Assembly (NCBI RefSeq): GCF_022163125.1
Contig: NZ_CP091881.1
Coordinates: forward strand, 5,518,001-5,582,000
Length of the DNA stretch: 64,000 nucleotides
Reading direction: 5' to 3'
From: Paenibacillus sp. HWE-109
GTDB taxonomy: Bacteria; Bacillota; Bacilli; Paenibacillales; NBRC-103111
Shown one piece after another: positions 9,357-17,193 of this stretch. Both the position numbers and the translations under genes were made by a program. The first letter of the stretch is position 1; each line of letters opens with the position of its first letter. The notes beneath the pieces are model-generated. The model searched no databases. It was not told the origin of the DNA and saw only the letters and a list, made by a program, of their open reading frames with translations.

Positions 9357-9788
9357 ATGAACATGCCCATCGAAACGGCAACTGCGAATTCATTCCCGCG
9401 AGCTTCCAAAGCCGCAAAAGCAGGGAAGAAAACGTACGTCTACTTGTTTGTGGGCTGGGTCATGCTGATCGCAATCGGAGTGGCAGCAGCTATGATGTAC
9501 ACACAGCATTTGAAGCAACAAATGGCAACCGATATCGCACAGCAAACCCAGCAGCAATTGCAAGTAATTCAACAAGACTATCAAAAGCAAATAACTGGGC
9601 TCAAAGACAGTATGACAACCGACATGAAAGCATTGCAGACCAAGGTAGATTCCCTGAATGAACTGCTTGCTTTCACGAAGGACAGCGCCAACAGCAAAAC
9701 CGATAACAGCAACCAACTCTACACACAGCTTGCTGAAGTGAAAAAGAAGCTGGACGATCTTCAGAAGAACCTGGATGTGTTAAAATAA
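9357..9788 (+). CDS. Small membrane-anchored coiled-coil protein of unknown function
   Basis: A 143-residue protein. A basic N-terminus (AAKAGKKTY) precedes one membrane span near residues 28-50 (VYLFVGWVMLIAIGVAAAMM), and the rest, predicted to lie outside, is rich in Gln, Lys, Leu and Asp with heptad-like spacing, ending in LKKLDDLQKNLDVLK-like repeats. It is probably a membrane-tethered coiled coil. The ATG at 9357 is set by GAGGTG six bases upstream. Its TAA overlaps the ATG of the phosphodiester glycosidase gene (TAATG), so the two products are probably made together and may interact. I do not recognise a named family. Confidence 0.75.
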   Translation: MNMPIETATANSFPRASKAAKAGKKTYVYLFVGWVMLIAIGVAAAMMYTQHLKQQMATDIAQQTQQQLQVIQQDYQKQITGLKDSMTTDMKALQTKVDSLNELLAFTKDSANSKTDNSNQLYTQLAEVKKKLDDLQKNLDVLK

Positions 9789-10855
9789 TGACAGCCATCC
9801 AACAAATTAATCGCGTTTTTCTTTTAGCTTGCGCACCTTTCCTTGGTATGCTGATTTGTCTGCTGTTCATCACGGTGAAGATCCCGATAGGACCGCTAGC
9901 AACCACGCTTTCGACAACTTTCAATTTTCACCAAGAGACGCTTTCACTCGATTCTAAGCTTACCAAAGCAAACAGCGATGCCTTGCAAACCAAATCCGTC
10001 ATTCAGCAATATTTCGAAGTCTATGAGAAAAGCACCGCTGAAGTCACTGCCCTGCTCCAGAATGCGGCTGCCCAGGCAGCAAAGCCCGGCCTTATTTATG
10101 ACACACGAATAACAGCCAAGCTCGGAAGCCCCATTCGCCAAGCTTCCTCAGGCAATATCGATCTCAAGTTATTCGCTTTGAGTGAAAGCAACTACAAAGG
10201 CTATGCCCTTAAAGTTAATCTCAAAAGCGACAAAGCCATTAAGCTCGTTCTGGGCAAGGATAAAATGGGATCAAGTGAAACCACCTTGGAAGCTGTGTCC
10301 CGTTACGGCGCTGTCGCAGGCGTTAATGCGGGCGGATTTGCCGATGATAACAAAGGCAAGCGGTATCCTTTGGATACTACGATCATGAACGGCAAATATG
10401 TGAATGGATTTTTCCCAACCAATAACGATACCACCTTCATTGGGTTGAACAAAGATCGCCAACTGATCGGCGGCAAATTCAGTTCACAATCCGAGCTGGA
10501 CAAGCTGAACCCGCTGATGGGTTCAACCTTCGTGCCTGTGCTTCTGAAAAATGGCAGCAAGACGTCCATCCCTTCTCAATGGCAGAGCTCCCCCGCGCGC
10601 GCGGCACGGACTGTGATGGCCAATTACAAGAACGATCAGCTCTTGTTCATCGTCACAGATGGCGTGAATGAGAGTGGTAATTCGGGCGCTACACTTGCCG
10701 AGCTGCAAGACAAAATGCAGCAGCTAGGTATTGTCGATGCCTATAACCTCGATGGTGGCGGATCGACTACCCTCGTTATGAACGGCAGCGTCATCAATCG
10801 TCCTTCCGATGGAAAACTGCGGCCGCTGGCGACAAACTTCTTGTTTTTCAAGTAA
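9788..10855 (+). CDS. Exported phosphodiester glycosidase (NAGPA-domain) protein
   Basis: A 355-residue protein with an N-terminal membrane anchor (about residues 10-32), a helical linker, and a C-terminal NAGPA-type domain (PF09992). Diagnostic stretches are VAGVNAGGFADDN near residue 175 and YNLDGGGSTTLVMNG near residue 320. Family members remove sugar residues linked through phosphodiesters; in bacteria many act on cell-envelope or exopolymer glycans. It should act on the outer face of the membrane. The substrate is not visible. Translational coupling to the coiled-coil protein suggests a membrane-bound complex, and the neighbouring sugar importer is a possible user of its product; both points are inference. 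Confidence 0.85.
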   Translation: MTAIQQINRVFLLACAPFLGMLICLLFITVKIPIGPLATTLSTTFNFHQETLSLDSKLTKANSDALQTKSVIQQYFEVYEKSTAEVTALLQNAAAQAAKPGLIYDTRITAKLGSPIRQASSGNIDLKLFALSESNYKGYALKVNLKSDKAIKLVLGKDKMGSSETTLEAVSRYGAVAGVNAGGFADDNKGKRYPLDTTIMNGKYVNGFFPTNNDTTFIGLNKDRQLIGGKFSSQSELDKLNPLMGSTFVPVLLKNGSKTSIPSQWQSSPARAARTVMANYKNDQLLFIVTDGVNESGNSGATLAELQDKMQQLGIVDAYNLDGGGSTTLVMNGSVINRPSDGKLRPLATNFLFFK

Positions 10856-10902
10856 TTGAAATTATTCACACATTTTTCGTTTCTTTTTTTGAGATGGTTG
10901 GG

Positions 10903-10908
10903 TATAAT
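10903..10908 (+). promoter_or_regulatory. -10 element for the 35-residue membrane protein gene
   Basis: A perfect TATAAT lies 57 bases before the start codon. The T-rich sequence upstream has no convincing -35, so promoter strength or sigma factor is uncertain. Confidence 0.4.
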
Positions 10909-10965
10909 AAGCCTTAACTATATGTGAGTTTGTCAATCCGTTTCGATCCTATAGGAGGTGCAGCA

Positions 10966-11073
10966 ATGTTTGGTTTATCAACAACATTTTGGCTCGTTAA
11001 CACCGTTTTTGTGCTATTTATCGTCGCTATGATGACGGCTTCCTATAACGAGGACAAAACATCAGGTCTATAA
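10966..11073 (+). CDS. 35-residue single-span membrane protein, unknown function
   Basis: A short open reading frame that is well framed by signals: TATAAT upstream, ATAGGAGGTG seven bases before ATG, and a strong terminator immediately downstream. The product starts MFGLSTTFWLVNTVF, continues as a hydrophobic span to about residue 25, and ends in a short charged tail (YNEDKTSGL). Its size and layout recall small membrane proteins that modulate larger complexes, but I do not recognise a family. The signals make it very likely to be translated. Confidence 0.7.
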   Translation: MFGLSTTFWLVNTVFVLFIVAMMTASYNEDKTSGL

Positions 11074-11080
11074 GACACGA

Positions 11081-11120
11081 AAAACCTCAATGCCCTTCTT
11101 CAGGGCATTGAGGTTTTTTT
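11081..11120 (+). terminator. Strong Rho-independent terminator
   Basis: ACCTCAATGCCC pairs with GGGCATTGAGGT around a short loop, followed by seven T residues. It ends the 35-residue gene. Confidence 0.9.
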
Positions 11121-11162
11121 GTGCCTTATTTGACGATTCGAACCAAGTTTTCCCATTCATGA

Positions 11163-11208
11163 AAAAAAGACTGTCCAAAGGTAAATAAACCTTCAGACCA
11201 GTCCTTTT
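11163..11208 (-). terminator. Terminator after the AbrB-like gene
   Basis: On the minus strand an imperfect hairpin (GACTGGTCTGAAGGT with ACCTTTGGACAGTC) is followed by TTTTTTT. It lies just beyond the stop at 11219. Confidence 0.7.
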
Positions 11209-11218
11209 ATTTCTTCAT

Positions 11219-11476
11219 CTAAGCTCTAACTTTGAGCACATTCATTTCAGCTACACAAACTCCGCAAATGTAACGCTCTTTGAATTCACTCACACTTTCC
11301 ATGCTACCACAGAATACACACTTTGGACGGTATCTTTCTAGAATGATATGGTCACCCTGCACCAAAATTTCTACAGGATCTCCTTCATTCATTTGATAAC
11401 GTTTACGCAATGATTTAGGTAGTACAATACGTCCCAACTGATCGACTTTCCGAACGACTCCGGCTGGCTTCATCAT
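11219..11476 (-). CDS. AbrB-family transition-state regulator with a Cys4 tail
   Basis: An 85-residue DNA-binding protein. Residues 1-50 form a SpoVT-AbrB domain (GVVRKVDQLGRIVLPKSLRK), which folds as a dimeric swapped-hairpin barrel and binds A/T-rich promoters. The C-terminal 30 residues contain a CxxC-x14-CxxC arrangement (CVFC ... CGVC) that could bind zinc; Bacillus AbrB and Abh carry a different multimerisation tail. The start ATG (11476) follows AGAGGTGA. A perfect Spo0A box lies about 150 bases upstream, as expected if the gene is shut off at sporulation onset. It is probably a global regulator of the switch from growth to stationary phase, though which AbrB paralogue is unclear. Confidence 0.88.
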   Translation of the reverse strand: MMKPAGVVRKVDQLGRIVLPKSLRKRYQMNEGDPVEILVQGDHIILERYRPKCVFCGSMESVSEFKERYICGVCVAEMNVLKVRA

Positions 11477-11621
11477 AGGACTTCACCTCTCTTCCGCTCT
11501 CGGTTTCCATGCTGGTTAACTTCCCCCAACATATCTATACAACTTGATACCGATTACTATTCGCCGTTATTCAGGAAACTCCTTCTAAGATCATGCCGAA
11601 ACTTTCTTTTCTTGTGAAAAA

Positions 11622-11628
11622 TGTCGAA
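11622..11628. promoter_or_regulatory. Spo0A box upstream of the AbrB-like gene
   Basis: TGTCGAA is a perfect 0A box; a one-mismatch copy, TGCCGAA, sits at 11594-11600. In Bacillus subtilis Spo0A~P represses abrB through such boxes. A 7-base motif occurs by chance, so location is the main argument. Confidence 0.4.
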
Positions 11629-11657
11629 CCTGACTTCTTTACGCATAAAATCAGTGC

Positions 11658-12122
11658 TTAATCCAGGCCTGTGAAACCCGTTTGCCGCAAACCTTCGTAC
11701 AGCATAATCGCGGCAGAGTTGGATAGATTCAAGGATCTAACCGCATCTGACATCGGCAAGCGGAGCAGTGTTTCGGGATGTTGGGCCAACAGCTCCTCTG
11801 GAAGACCTTTCGTCTCTTTGCCGAAAACGAAGAAATCGCCATCCTGAAACGTAAAATCTGTGTAACGTTTCTGTGCCTTCGTGGTCGCGAAGAAAAACCG
11901 GTGCCCTTGATACTGCTCTAGCACTTCATCAAAGGAATCGTGATACTCTAGTTTAACAGAATGCCAGTAATCCAATCCTGCCCTTTTGAGTGTCTTGTCG
12001 TCCGTCTGAAAGCCAAGGGGTCTTACTAAGTGAAGATGCGTGCCGGTAGCCGCGCAAGTTCGTGAAATATTTCCTGTATTCGCAGGAATCTCTGGTTCTA
12101 CTAGTACAATATGAAAAGCCAT
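11658..12122 (-). CDS. trmL: tRNA (cytidine(34)-2'-O)-methyltransferase TrmL
   Basis: A 154-residue SPOUT-class methyltransferase that 2'-O-methylates the wobble base of certain leucine tRNAs using S-adenosylmethionine. Recognisable motifs are the N-terminal VLVEPEIPANTGNISRTCAA, FFVFGKETKGLPEELL, and the knotted C-terminal segment RSLNLSNSAAIMLYE. The length matches the family. The ATG at 12122 gives the usual MAFHIVLVEPEIPANTG start; a further upstream start would add 18 unrelated residues. An AGGTGA ribosome site lies about 11 bases ahead. Confidence 0.93.
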   Translation of the reverse strand: MAFHIVLVEPEIPANTGNISRTCAATGTHLHLVRPLGFQTDDKTLKRAGLDYWHSVKLEYHDSFDEVLEQYQGHRFFFATTKAQKRYTDFTFQDGDFFVFGKETKGLPEELLAQHPETLLRLPMSDAVRSLNLSNSAAIMLYEGLRQTGFTGLD

Positions 12123-12188
12123 CTCTGTCAAATTCACCTCATTCTCTATCCTATTATATGCGAAACCGGAATGCAATTTTACACAGGG

Positions 12189-12205
12189 TTAACTTAATCT
12201 TAATA
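12189..12205. promoter_or_regulatory. Possible PhoP-type direct repeat before the orphan regulator
   Basis: TTAACT and TTAATA are separated by five bases, the spacing of Bacillus PhoP boxes (TTAACA-like direct repeats). It lies about 60 bases upstream of an OmpR/PhoB-type regulator gene and might serve autoregulation. The motif is A/T-rich and degenerate. Confidence 0.25.
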
Positions 12206-12265
12206 TCTCGATGATAGAGCCCTGTCATAATAGAGATATCCTTCGATAAAAGGAGCCAAACCTTA

Positions 12266-12979
12266 ATGAAAAAGAAGATCCTAGTTGTAGATGACGAACC
12301 TTCCATCTCCATGCTTATCGAATTCAACCTGAAGCTCGTCGGCTTCGAAGTCCATTGCGTGTTCGATGGCGAAGCTGTCTTTGATGCTATTCAAACCTTT
12401 CGCCCTGATCTCATTGTTCTTGATCTCATGCTGCCTAAGATGGACGGCTTTCAAGTATGTCGTAAACTTAGAAACCAGAATAACCTTGTTCCGATTATTA
12501 TGTTAACGGCCATGCAGGATCTCACGGATAAAATTGCCGGACTGGATAACGGTGCTGATGATTACATGACCAAGCCCTTCTCACCGCAGGAGCTCATATC
12601 CCGGATCCAAGCGATTCATCGCCGGATTCAAACCTTGCCTTCCATAACGGAACATGCGCCGATTACCATTGGCCAGATCGCAATCAAAGCCGATCAACGT
12701 GAAGTGACTGTGAACGGCTCCCCGATTGAGCTTACTCCCAAGGAATTTGAACTGCTGCTTTTCCTTTGCAAGCATCGCGGCAAGGTCCTCAGCAGGCAAC
12801 AACTTCTGCATGGTGTATGGGACTATCATTTTCTCGGGGATACGCGGATTGTCGATGTGCATATCTCGCATCTGCGGGATAAAATCGAGCATAATGCGCG
12901 CAATCCCGAGTATATCATGACGATTCGCAATGTCGGCTACAAACTGACAGAGCCGGCAGTCAAAGAATCCATCGGCTAA
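12266..12979 (+). CDS. OmpR/PhoB-family response regulator (orphan)
   Basis: A 237-residue regulator. Residues 1-120 are a receiver domain with DDE pocket, probable phosphoacceptor Asp53 in VLDLMLP and a conserved Lys in MTKPFSPQEL; residues 135-230 are a winged helix with ELTPKEFELLLFL and RIVDVHISHLRDKI. AAAGGAG precedes the ATG. No histidine kinase is encoded beside it, so its partner lies elsewhere or it works without one. The next gene on the same strand is far away and a terminator follows, so it is monocistronic. The target genes cannot be inferred. Confidence 0.9.
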   Translation: MKKKILVVDDEPSISMLIEFNLKLVGFEVHCVFDGEAVFDAIQTFRPDLIVLDLMLPKMDGFQVCRKLRNQNNLVPIIMLTAMQDLTDKIAGLDNGADDYMTKPFSPQELISRIQAIHRRIQTLPSITEHAPITIGQIAIKADQREVTVNGSPIELTPKEFELLLFLCKHRGKVLSRQQLLHGVWDYHFLGDTRIVDVHISHLRDKIEHNARNPEYIMTIRNVGYKLTEPAVKESIG

Positions 12980-12990
12980 TCGACAACACA

Positions 12991-13038
12991 GAAGAGGCTG
13001 CGCTCACGGTTTTTAACCTTGAGGCAGCCTCTTTATTT
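12991..13038 (+). terminator. Terminator after the orphan regulator
   Basis: AGAGGCTGC pairs with GCAGCCTCT (an extended stem with further partial pairing), followed by TTATTTTA. It lies between convergent genes and may also slow transcription from the GH95 operon on the other strand. Confidence 0.7.
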
Positions 13039-13079
13039 TATGAGGCGCTAGGTCCTCCTTCATCTATCGTATGTCCCCT

Positions 13080-15278
13080 TTAGAATCCGTATAGCCGCCA
13101 CGGCTTATTTCCACCATAATAGCGAACGACCTTTTGCAGCGGTTTCACTGGACCAATCTGTGTCTCTGGCAGCTCGGCGCCGCGGAATAGAATAGCTTCA
13201 TCCCCCGCGCGCAAATCCAACATAATCGCCTCTTTCTTTGTTTCTAGTCTTATGGACTGCTCGGAAGCTCTTGTTCCGCTAATCTTCCACTGGACATCAC
13301 CGACCCACCCTGTCTGGATGAGACAAGGCTCCCCCGCCAAACTCTTCACGCGAATAAATTGCGTTTCTCCATGGCGGCGTACCGCACTGATCAGAAAAGC
13401 ACCTTCTGCTCGCAGATGCTCGAAGCTTACGTCCCGCCATTCGTCAGGAACAGCCGGAAACACCCTTATTTGGCCGCCCCAGCTTTGAAGCAGCATATCC
13501 TGTATAGCTTCGGCTCCGGCTAGTGGCGTTTCTATGACCGGACCTGCTTCCTTATACATCGTATTCGGTTTAATCAGCAGCAGCAAAGCTTGCAAGTACC
13601 GCAATGCCTCATTCCCGCGTCCCAGAATAGCTGCTATCGAGGCGGCTCCTGTAAGACTGAAGCCCCGCAAGTCTCCCTCTTTATCGATCCAATGACGAAG
13701 TGAAGCAGCAATGAGCTCGCGCTCCTCTTCACGCTCACAACCGATCAAATGCAGGGGGAAAATAGCGAGCAAATGGCTGAAATGCCGGTGACCATAGGCG
13801 AGCGGCGTGTCCCGCCCAACCATGAAGCCGGATTCATCAACGGGGAAGGGAACTAATCTTTGGAGAATGTCCTTCCATCTGTCGATCAAGGGATCATCCA
13901 CCTGCAGCCGCTGGCAAATATACAGCAGGGTTTGGCAGCCCCAACGCAGCAGTGCAAGGTCATAATGGCAGTCGCTTACTCGCATTCGCATGAAAGAGCC
14001 ATACTCAGGTGAAATGGTAGCTGGCAAGTGAAGCAAGCCATCGCTGCCTTCCTCGACAAGATGAAGGTAGAGGTTCACACTTCTTCGAAGATGAGGATAC
14101 AACGTGTTCTTGAGCATCTCATCATCCATGCTGTAGCGATATTGACGCCAGACATTATGGCACAGCCAGGTTAAATTACCGACTTCATCCTCAACCTCAG
14201 CCCGCAAATCATAGCTGCTGCTGCGGCCAAGTCCTGAGGCGTCCTGCCTGAAGGCTTCCGGTACGTTGGCAATTAAATTCTCTCGGTTTGCATCTAACGC
14301 ATGAACAAGCGACATGCCTAAGTCCAAGCGATTGGCCGTATATACCGGTGAATAGCTCATTTGCACATTCATGTTGAACCATACACCAGGCCAAGGTGTT
14401 GATGTCAGCCAAGGCCCCTGGTTGTCGATCAAAGACTGATCGGCTCGAGTGGCGGAAGCCAATTTATACATTTGGATCCAATAAAAGCTTTGGAGCCGGG
14501 CATCGGGAATCGCAACGAAGCTTTGCCGATAGTAATCGTGCCACCACTTGCGGTGAACGTTTATCCAAGCATCGTAGTCCGCCGCTGCTGCCTGTGCAAC
14601 CGCCTCAACAGCCTTTACAATGGCAGCTTCCATCTGTCCATTGATGATCGATAGGAAACAAACACGGCGATTCCTTGCGAGTTGAACTTCCTTCCAAGCA
14701 ACCACACACCCATCTGCGCCACTATAGCGCTGAACGCAAATCTGTATGCCATTTCGTTCAACTTGTTCCACCGCTGTTTCCGGCACATACTGATTCAAAT
14801 TGATGCCATCGGCATTTTTCAATACATCATCAACAGCCGAATGAGCATACCAAACAACTTGTGTCCCCTCCTCCCCTTCTGACGTTTCCATCTCGATGGC
14901 TATGACAGGCTCCACACTATGAACAATCGAACGCAGGTTAACCTCCCCACGCGTAGTTGTCAGCTTAGCCCGCAGCTCCGCCTGCCATAAGTCCACCCGC
15001 AGGCTTGTGGGATGGTAGATCATGCCTGCCATCTCCACATCGAGTTCGCCAATTGGCACACGTGGAGGAAAGCCTGGTCGATCGCTGCGCGCAGCCGTTA
15101 CATCCGTTCGTCCCAGGACGAACCGAAGTACATGCCGTTTCTTCGCATGTTCCTCTCCATAAACCATGGCTCCGATTGAGCCATTGCCGATGAAGGCACC
15201 TTCATCCCAACTTACCGGCTTAACAACCCACTCCATATCGTTGTCAGCCATAAACGGCTCCCACTCACAATCGTTCAT
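13080..15278 (-). CDS. GH95-like glycoside hydrolase
   Basis: A 732-residue cytoplasmic protein without a signal peptide. The N-terminal GAFIGNGSIGAMVYG matches the GNGxxGAM signature of glycoside hydrolase family 95, and later blocks YGHRHFSHLLAIFP, PVIETPLAGAEAIQDMLLQS and WGGQIRVFPAVPDEW fit the (alpha/alpha)6 barrel and C-terminal domain of that family. GH95 enzymes are alpha-L-fucosidases or alpha-L-galactosidases. It is the last gene of an importer operon, 13 bases after the permease, and has AGGAGG before its ATG. Its cytoplasmic location next to an importer suggests it trims an imported oligosaccharide. Exact substrate is unknown and the family call is from motifs only. Confidence 0.75.
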   Translation of the reverse strand: MNDCEWEPFMADNDMEWVVKPVSWDEGAFIGNGSIGAMVYGEEHAKKRHVLRFVLGRTDVTAARSDRPGFPPRVPIGELDVEMAGMIYHPTSLRVDLWQAELRAKLTTTRGEVNLRSIVHSVEPVIAIEMETSEGEEGTQVVWYAHSAVDDVLKNADGINLNQYVPETAVEQVERNGIQICVQRYSGADGCVVAWKEVQLARNRRVCFLSIINGQMEAAIVKAVEAVAQAAAADYDAWINVHRKWWHDYYRQSFVAIPDARLQSFYWIQMYKLASATRADQSLIDNQGPWLTSTPWPGVWFNMNVQMSYSPVYTANRLDLGMSLVHALDANRENLIANVPEAFRQDASGLGRSSSYDLRAEVEDEVGNLTWLCHNVWRQYRYSMDDEMLKNTLYPHLRRSVNLYLHLVEEGSDGLLHLPATISPEYGSFMRMRVSDCHYDLALLRWGCQTLLYICQRLQVDDPLIDRWKDILQRLVPFPVDESGFMVGRDTPLAYGHRHFSHLLAIFPLHLIGCEREEERELIAASLRHWIDKEGDLRGFSLTGAASIAAILGRGNEALRYLQALLLLIKPNTMYKEAGPVIETPLAGAEAIQDMLLQSWGGQIRVFPAVPDEWRDVSFEHLRAEGAFLISAVRRHGETQFIRVKSLAGEPCLIQTGWVGDVQWKISGTRASEQSIRLETKKEAIMLDLRAGDEAILFRGAELPETQIGPVKPLQKVVRYYGGNKPWRLYGF

Positions 15279-15291
15279 TGCCTACAACCTC

Positions 15292-16170
15292 CTAACCCTT
15301 AATCGCCCCGATAAGTGCGCCTTTCACGAAATATTTCTGAAGGAACGGATACACCAGCAGAATCGGTACCGTAGCCACCATAATCGTTGCATACTTTAAC
15401 GTCACCGTAAGCATGGCAGAGGCGCCGTCTGAAGCCCCCAAATTGGAGCTGGCTTCCCCTTGCAGCAGTACTTCACGCAGCACTAATTGCAGCGGATAGA
15501 GCGAGCGGTCCTGCAAGAAAATCATTGCATTGAACCAGGAATTCCAATGGCTGACGCCATAATACAAGAGCATTACGGCAATAACGGGCATGGATAACGG
15601 AAGCACGATCCGGAACAGAATGACAAAGTCGTTCGCCCCGTCTATTTTAGCCGACTCCTCTAACGCATCTGGTATCGCCTCGAACGCTGTTTTCATCAGG
15701 ATCAGATTAAAGGTATTGACCGCCTGAGGAATGATAAGGGCCCAAAGCGAGTCAACTAATCCAACGCCTTTGACCGTCAAATAGAGAGGGATCAACCCAC
15801 CGCTGAAAAACATCGTAAACACGATAAACAGCAGGAGCGACTTCCGGTAAGCCAAGCTTTTTCTAGATAAGGCATACGCTCCGAAAGCGGTAAGAATAAT
15901 ATTGAGGAACAACCCTACAAGTACGACGAAGAACGTGTTCCCATAGCCTTTGAGAATCATCGGGTTGCGAAATACATTGGTATAGGCATCGAATGAAAAT
16001 CCGAGTGGGCGCCATAGAACACCTTTGTGGCTCATCAGCGACCCGGCATCGCTCACAGAAGCGAAAGCCACATATACCAACGGATACACCGTTATCAGCA
16101 TCAGTAACAGCAAGAAAATGGCATTGATCCAATCAAAACTTTTTTCTGACAGCGTTGTCCGATTCAACAT
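15292..16170 (-). CDS. Carbohydrate ABC transporter permease (LplC/YtcP-like)
   Basis: A 292-residue membrane protein with about six spans and the EAA loop ALEESAKIDGANDFVILFRI. The sequence style (long N-terminus ending FDWINAIFLLLLMLITVYPL, C-terminal FLQKYFVKGALIGAIKG) is that of LplC/YtcP permeases, which import complex polysaccharide fragments. It follows the LplB-like permease by 15 bases and precedes the GH95-like gene. There is no ATPase gene in the operon. Confidence 0.9.
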   Translation of the reverse strand: MLNRTTLSEKSFDWINAIFLLLLMLITVYPLVYVAFASVSDAGSLMSHKGVLWRPLGFSFDAYTNVFRNPMILKGYGNTFFVVLVGLFLNIILTAFGAYALSRKSLAYRKSLLLFIVFTMFFSGGLIPLYLTVKGVGLVDSLWALIIPQAVNTFNLILMKTAFEAIPDALEESAKIDGANDFVILFRIVLPLSMPVIAVMLLYYGVSHWNSWFNAMIFLQDRSLYPLQLVLREVLLQGEASSNLGASDGASAMLTVTLKYATIMVATVPILLVYPFLQKYFVKGALIGAIKG

Positions 16171-16185
16171 GTGTCTGCCTCCTTC

Positions 16186-17094
16186 CTACCATAAGCTGGT
16201 GTCATTGAATTTGCGGCTTAACCAATTGGAACAAATCAACAGAATGAAATTGATCACGGAGTTAAACAGCCCAACCGCCGAGCTGAAGCTGTAATTAAAG
16301 TCCTGCAAGCCTACCCGGTACACATAGGATGAAATGACATCTGCCGTTTCGTAAGTGCCCGGATTGTACAGCAAAATAATTTTCTCGAACCCGACATTCA
16401 TCATTCGTCCGATATCCAAAATAAGCAGAATGATAATCGTCGGCATGATGCCGGGTATCGTCACATTCGTCATCTGCTTCCATCTGCCTGCGCCATCTAT
16501 TTTGGCCGCCTCATACTGTTCCTGATCGATTCCGGTTAAAGCTGCAAGAAAAATAATCGTTCCCCAGCCGATATGCTGCCAGACTCCCGTAGAGACATAG
16601 ACAGAACGGAAGAAGCTCGGTTCCAGCAAAAATGTCGTCCGCTCGCCGCCAAAAAAAGCAATCACATCATTCACGACTCCATCGCTGACCGTAAAATCTT
16701 TGATGATGCCGCAAATGACAACAAGGGAAATAAAGTGAGGCATATACGTGATAGTCTGCACGGTGCGCTTGAATAGAGCCTGTTTCACTTCGTTCAGCAG
16801 CAGCGCCAGCAAGATCGGTGCCGGGAATCCGAATACCAGTTGATACAAGCTGATGAGCACTGTGTTTTTGATCGTTCTCCAGAAATAGGGACCCGTAAAA
16901 AAAGTTTGGAAATGCTCGAAGCCTACCCAGTCGCTCCCCCAAATGCCAAGCCTCGGTGAAAAATCCTTAAAGGCAATAATCGCTCCATACATGGGCCCAT
17001 AATGGAAAACCACATAGTAGAGCAATACAGGGATAAGCATTACGTAAAGCAATTTATTTTTACGGATATCGCGGAATATCCCGAATGTAGGCAT
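16186..17094 (-). CDS. Sugar ABC transporter permease (LplB/YteP-like)
   Basis: A 302-residue protein with six probable spans. The N-terminus (NKLLYVMLIPVLLYYVVFHY) and the EAA loop (EQYEAAKIDGAGRWKQMTNV) are typical of LplB/YteP permeases. It pairs with the LplC-like permease to form the membrane channel. It starts 100 bases after the binding-protein gene; that gap contains a large stem-loop that may set the ratio of binding protein to permease. Confidence 0.9.
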   Translation of the reverse strand: MPTFGIFRDIRKNKLLYVMLIPVLLYYVVFHYGPMYGAIIAFKDFSPRLGIWGSDWVGFEHFQTFFTGPYFWRTIKNTVLISLYQLVFGFPAPILLALLLNEVKQALFKRTVQTITYMPHFISLVVICGIIKDFTVSDGVVNDVIAFFGGERTTFLLEPSFFRSVYVSTGVWQHIGWGTIIFLAALTGIDQEQYEAAKIDGAGRWKQMTNVTIPGIMPTIIILLILDIGRMMNVGFEKIILLYNPGTYETADVISSYVYRVGLQDFNYSFSSAVGLFNSVINFILLICSNWLSRKFNDTSLW

Positions 17095-17127
17095 GGCCAG
17101 TACTCCCCTCGATCTATGGCTATTTTG

Positions 17128-17178
17128 TTGCAGGTGAAAACAAGCCGCTTAAGGTAAGGGCTTCGTATTCACCTGCAA
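17128..17178 (-). repeat. Stem-loop between binding-protein and permease genes
   Basis: A perfect 11-bp inverted repeat, TTGCAGGTGAA (17128-17138) and TTCACCTGCAA (17168-17178), encloses a second 5-bp pair (AAGCC and GGCTT). No T-run follows on the minus strand, so it looks like an mRNA-stabilising or processing hairpin and not a terminator. Confidence 0.6.
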
Positions 17179-17193
17179 GGTGCCAAATTGGTG

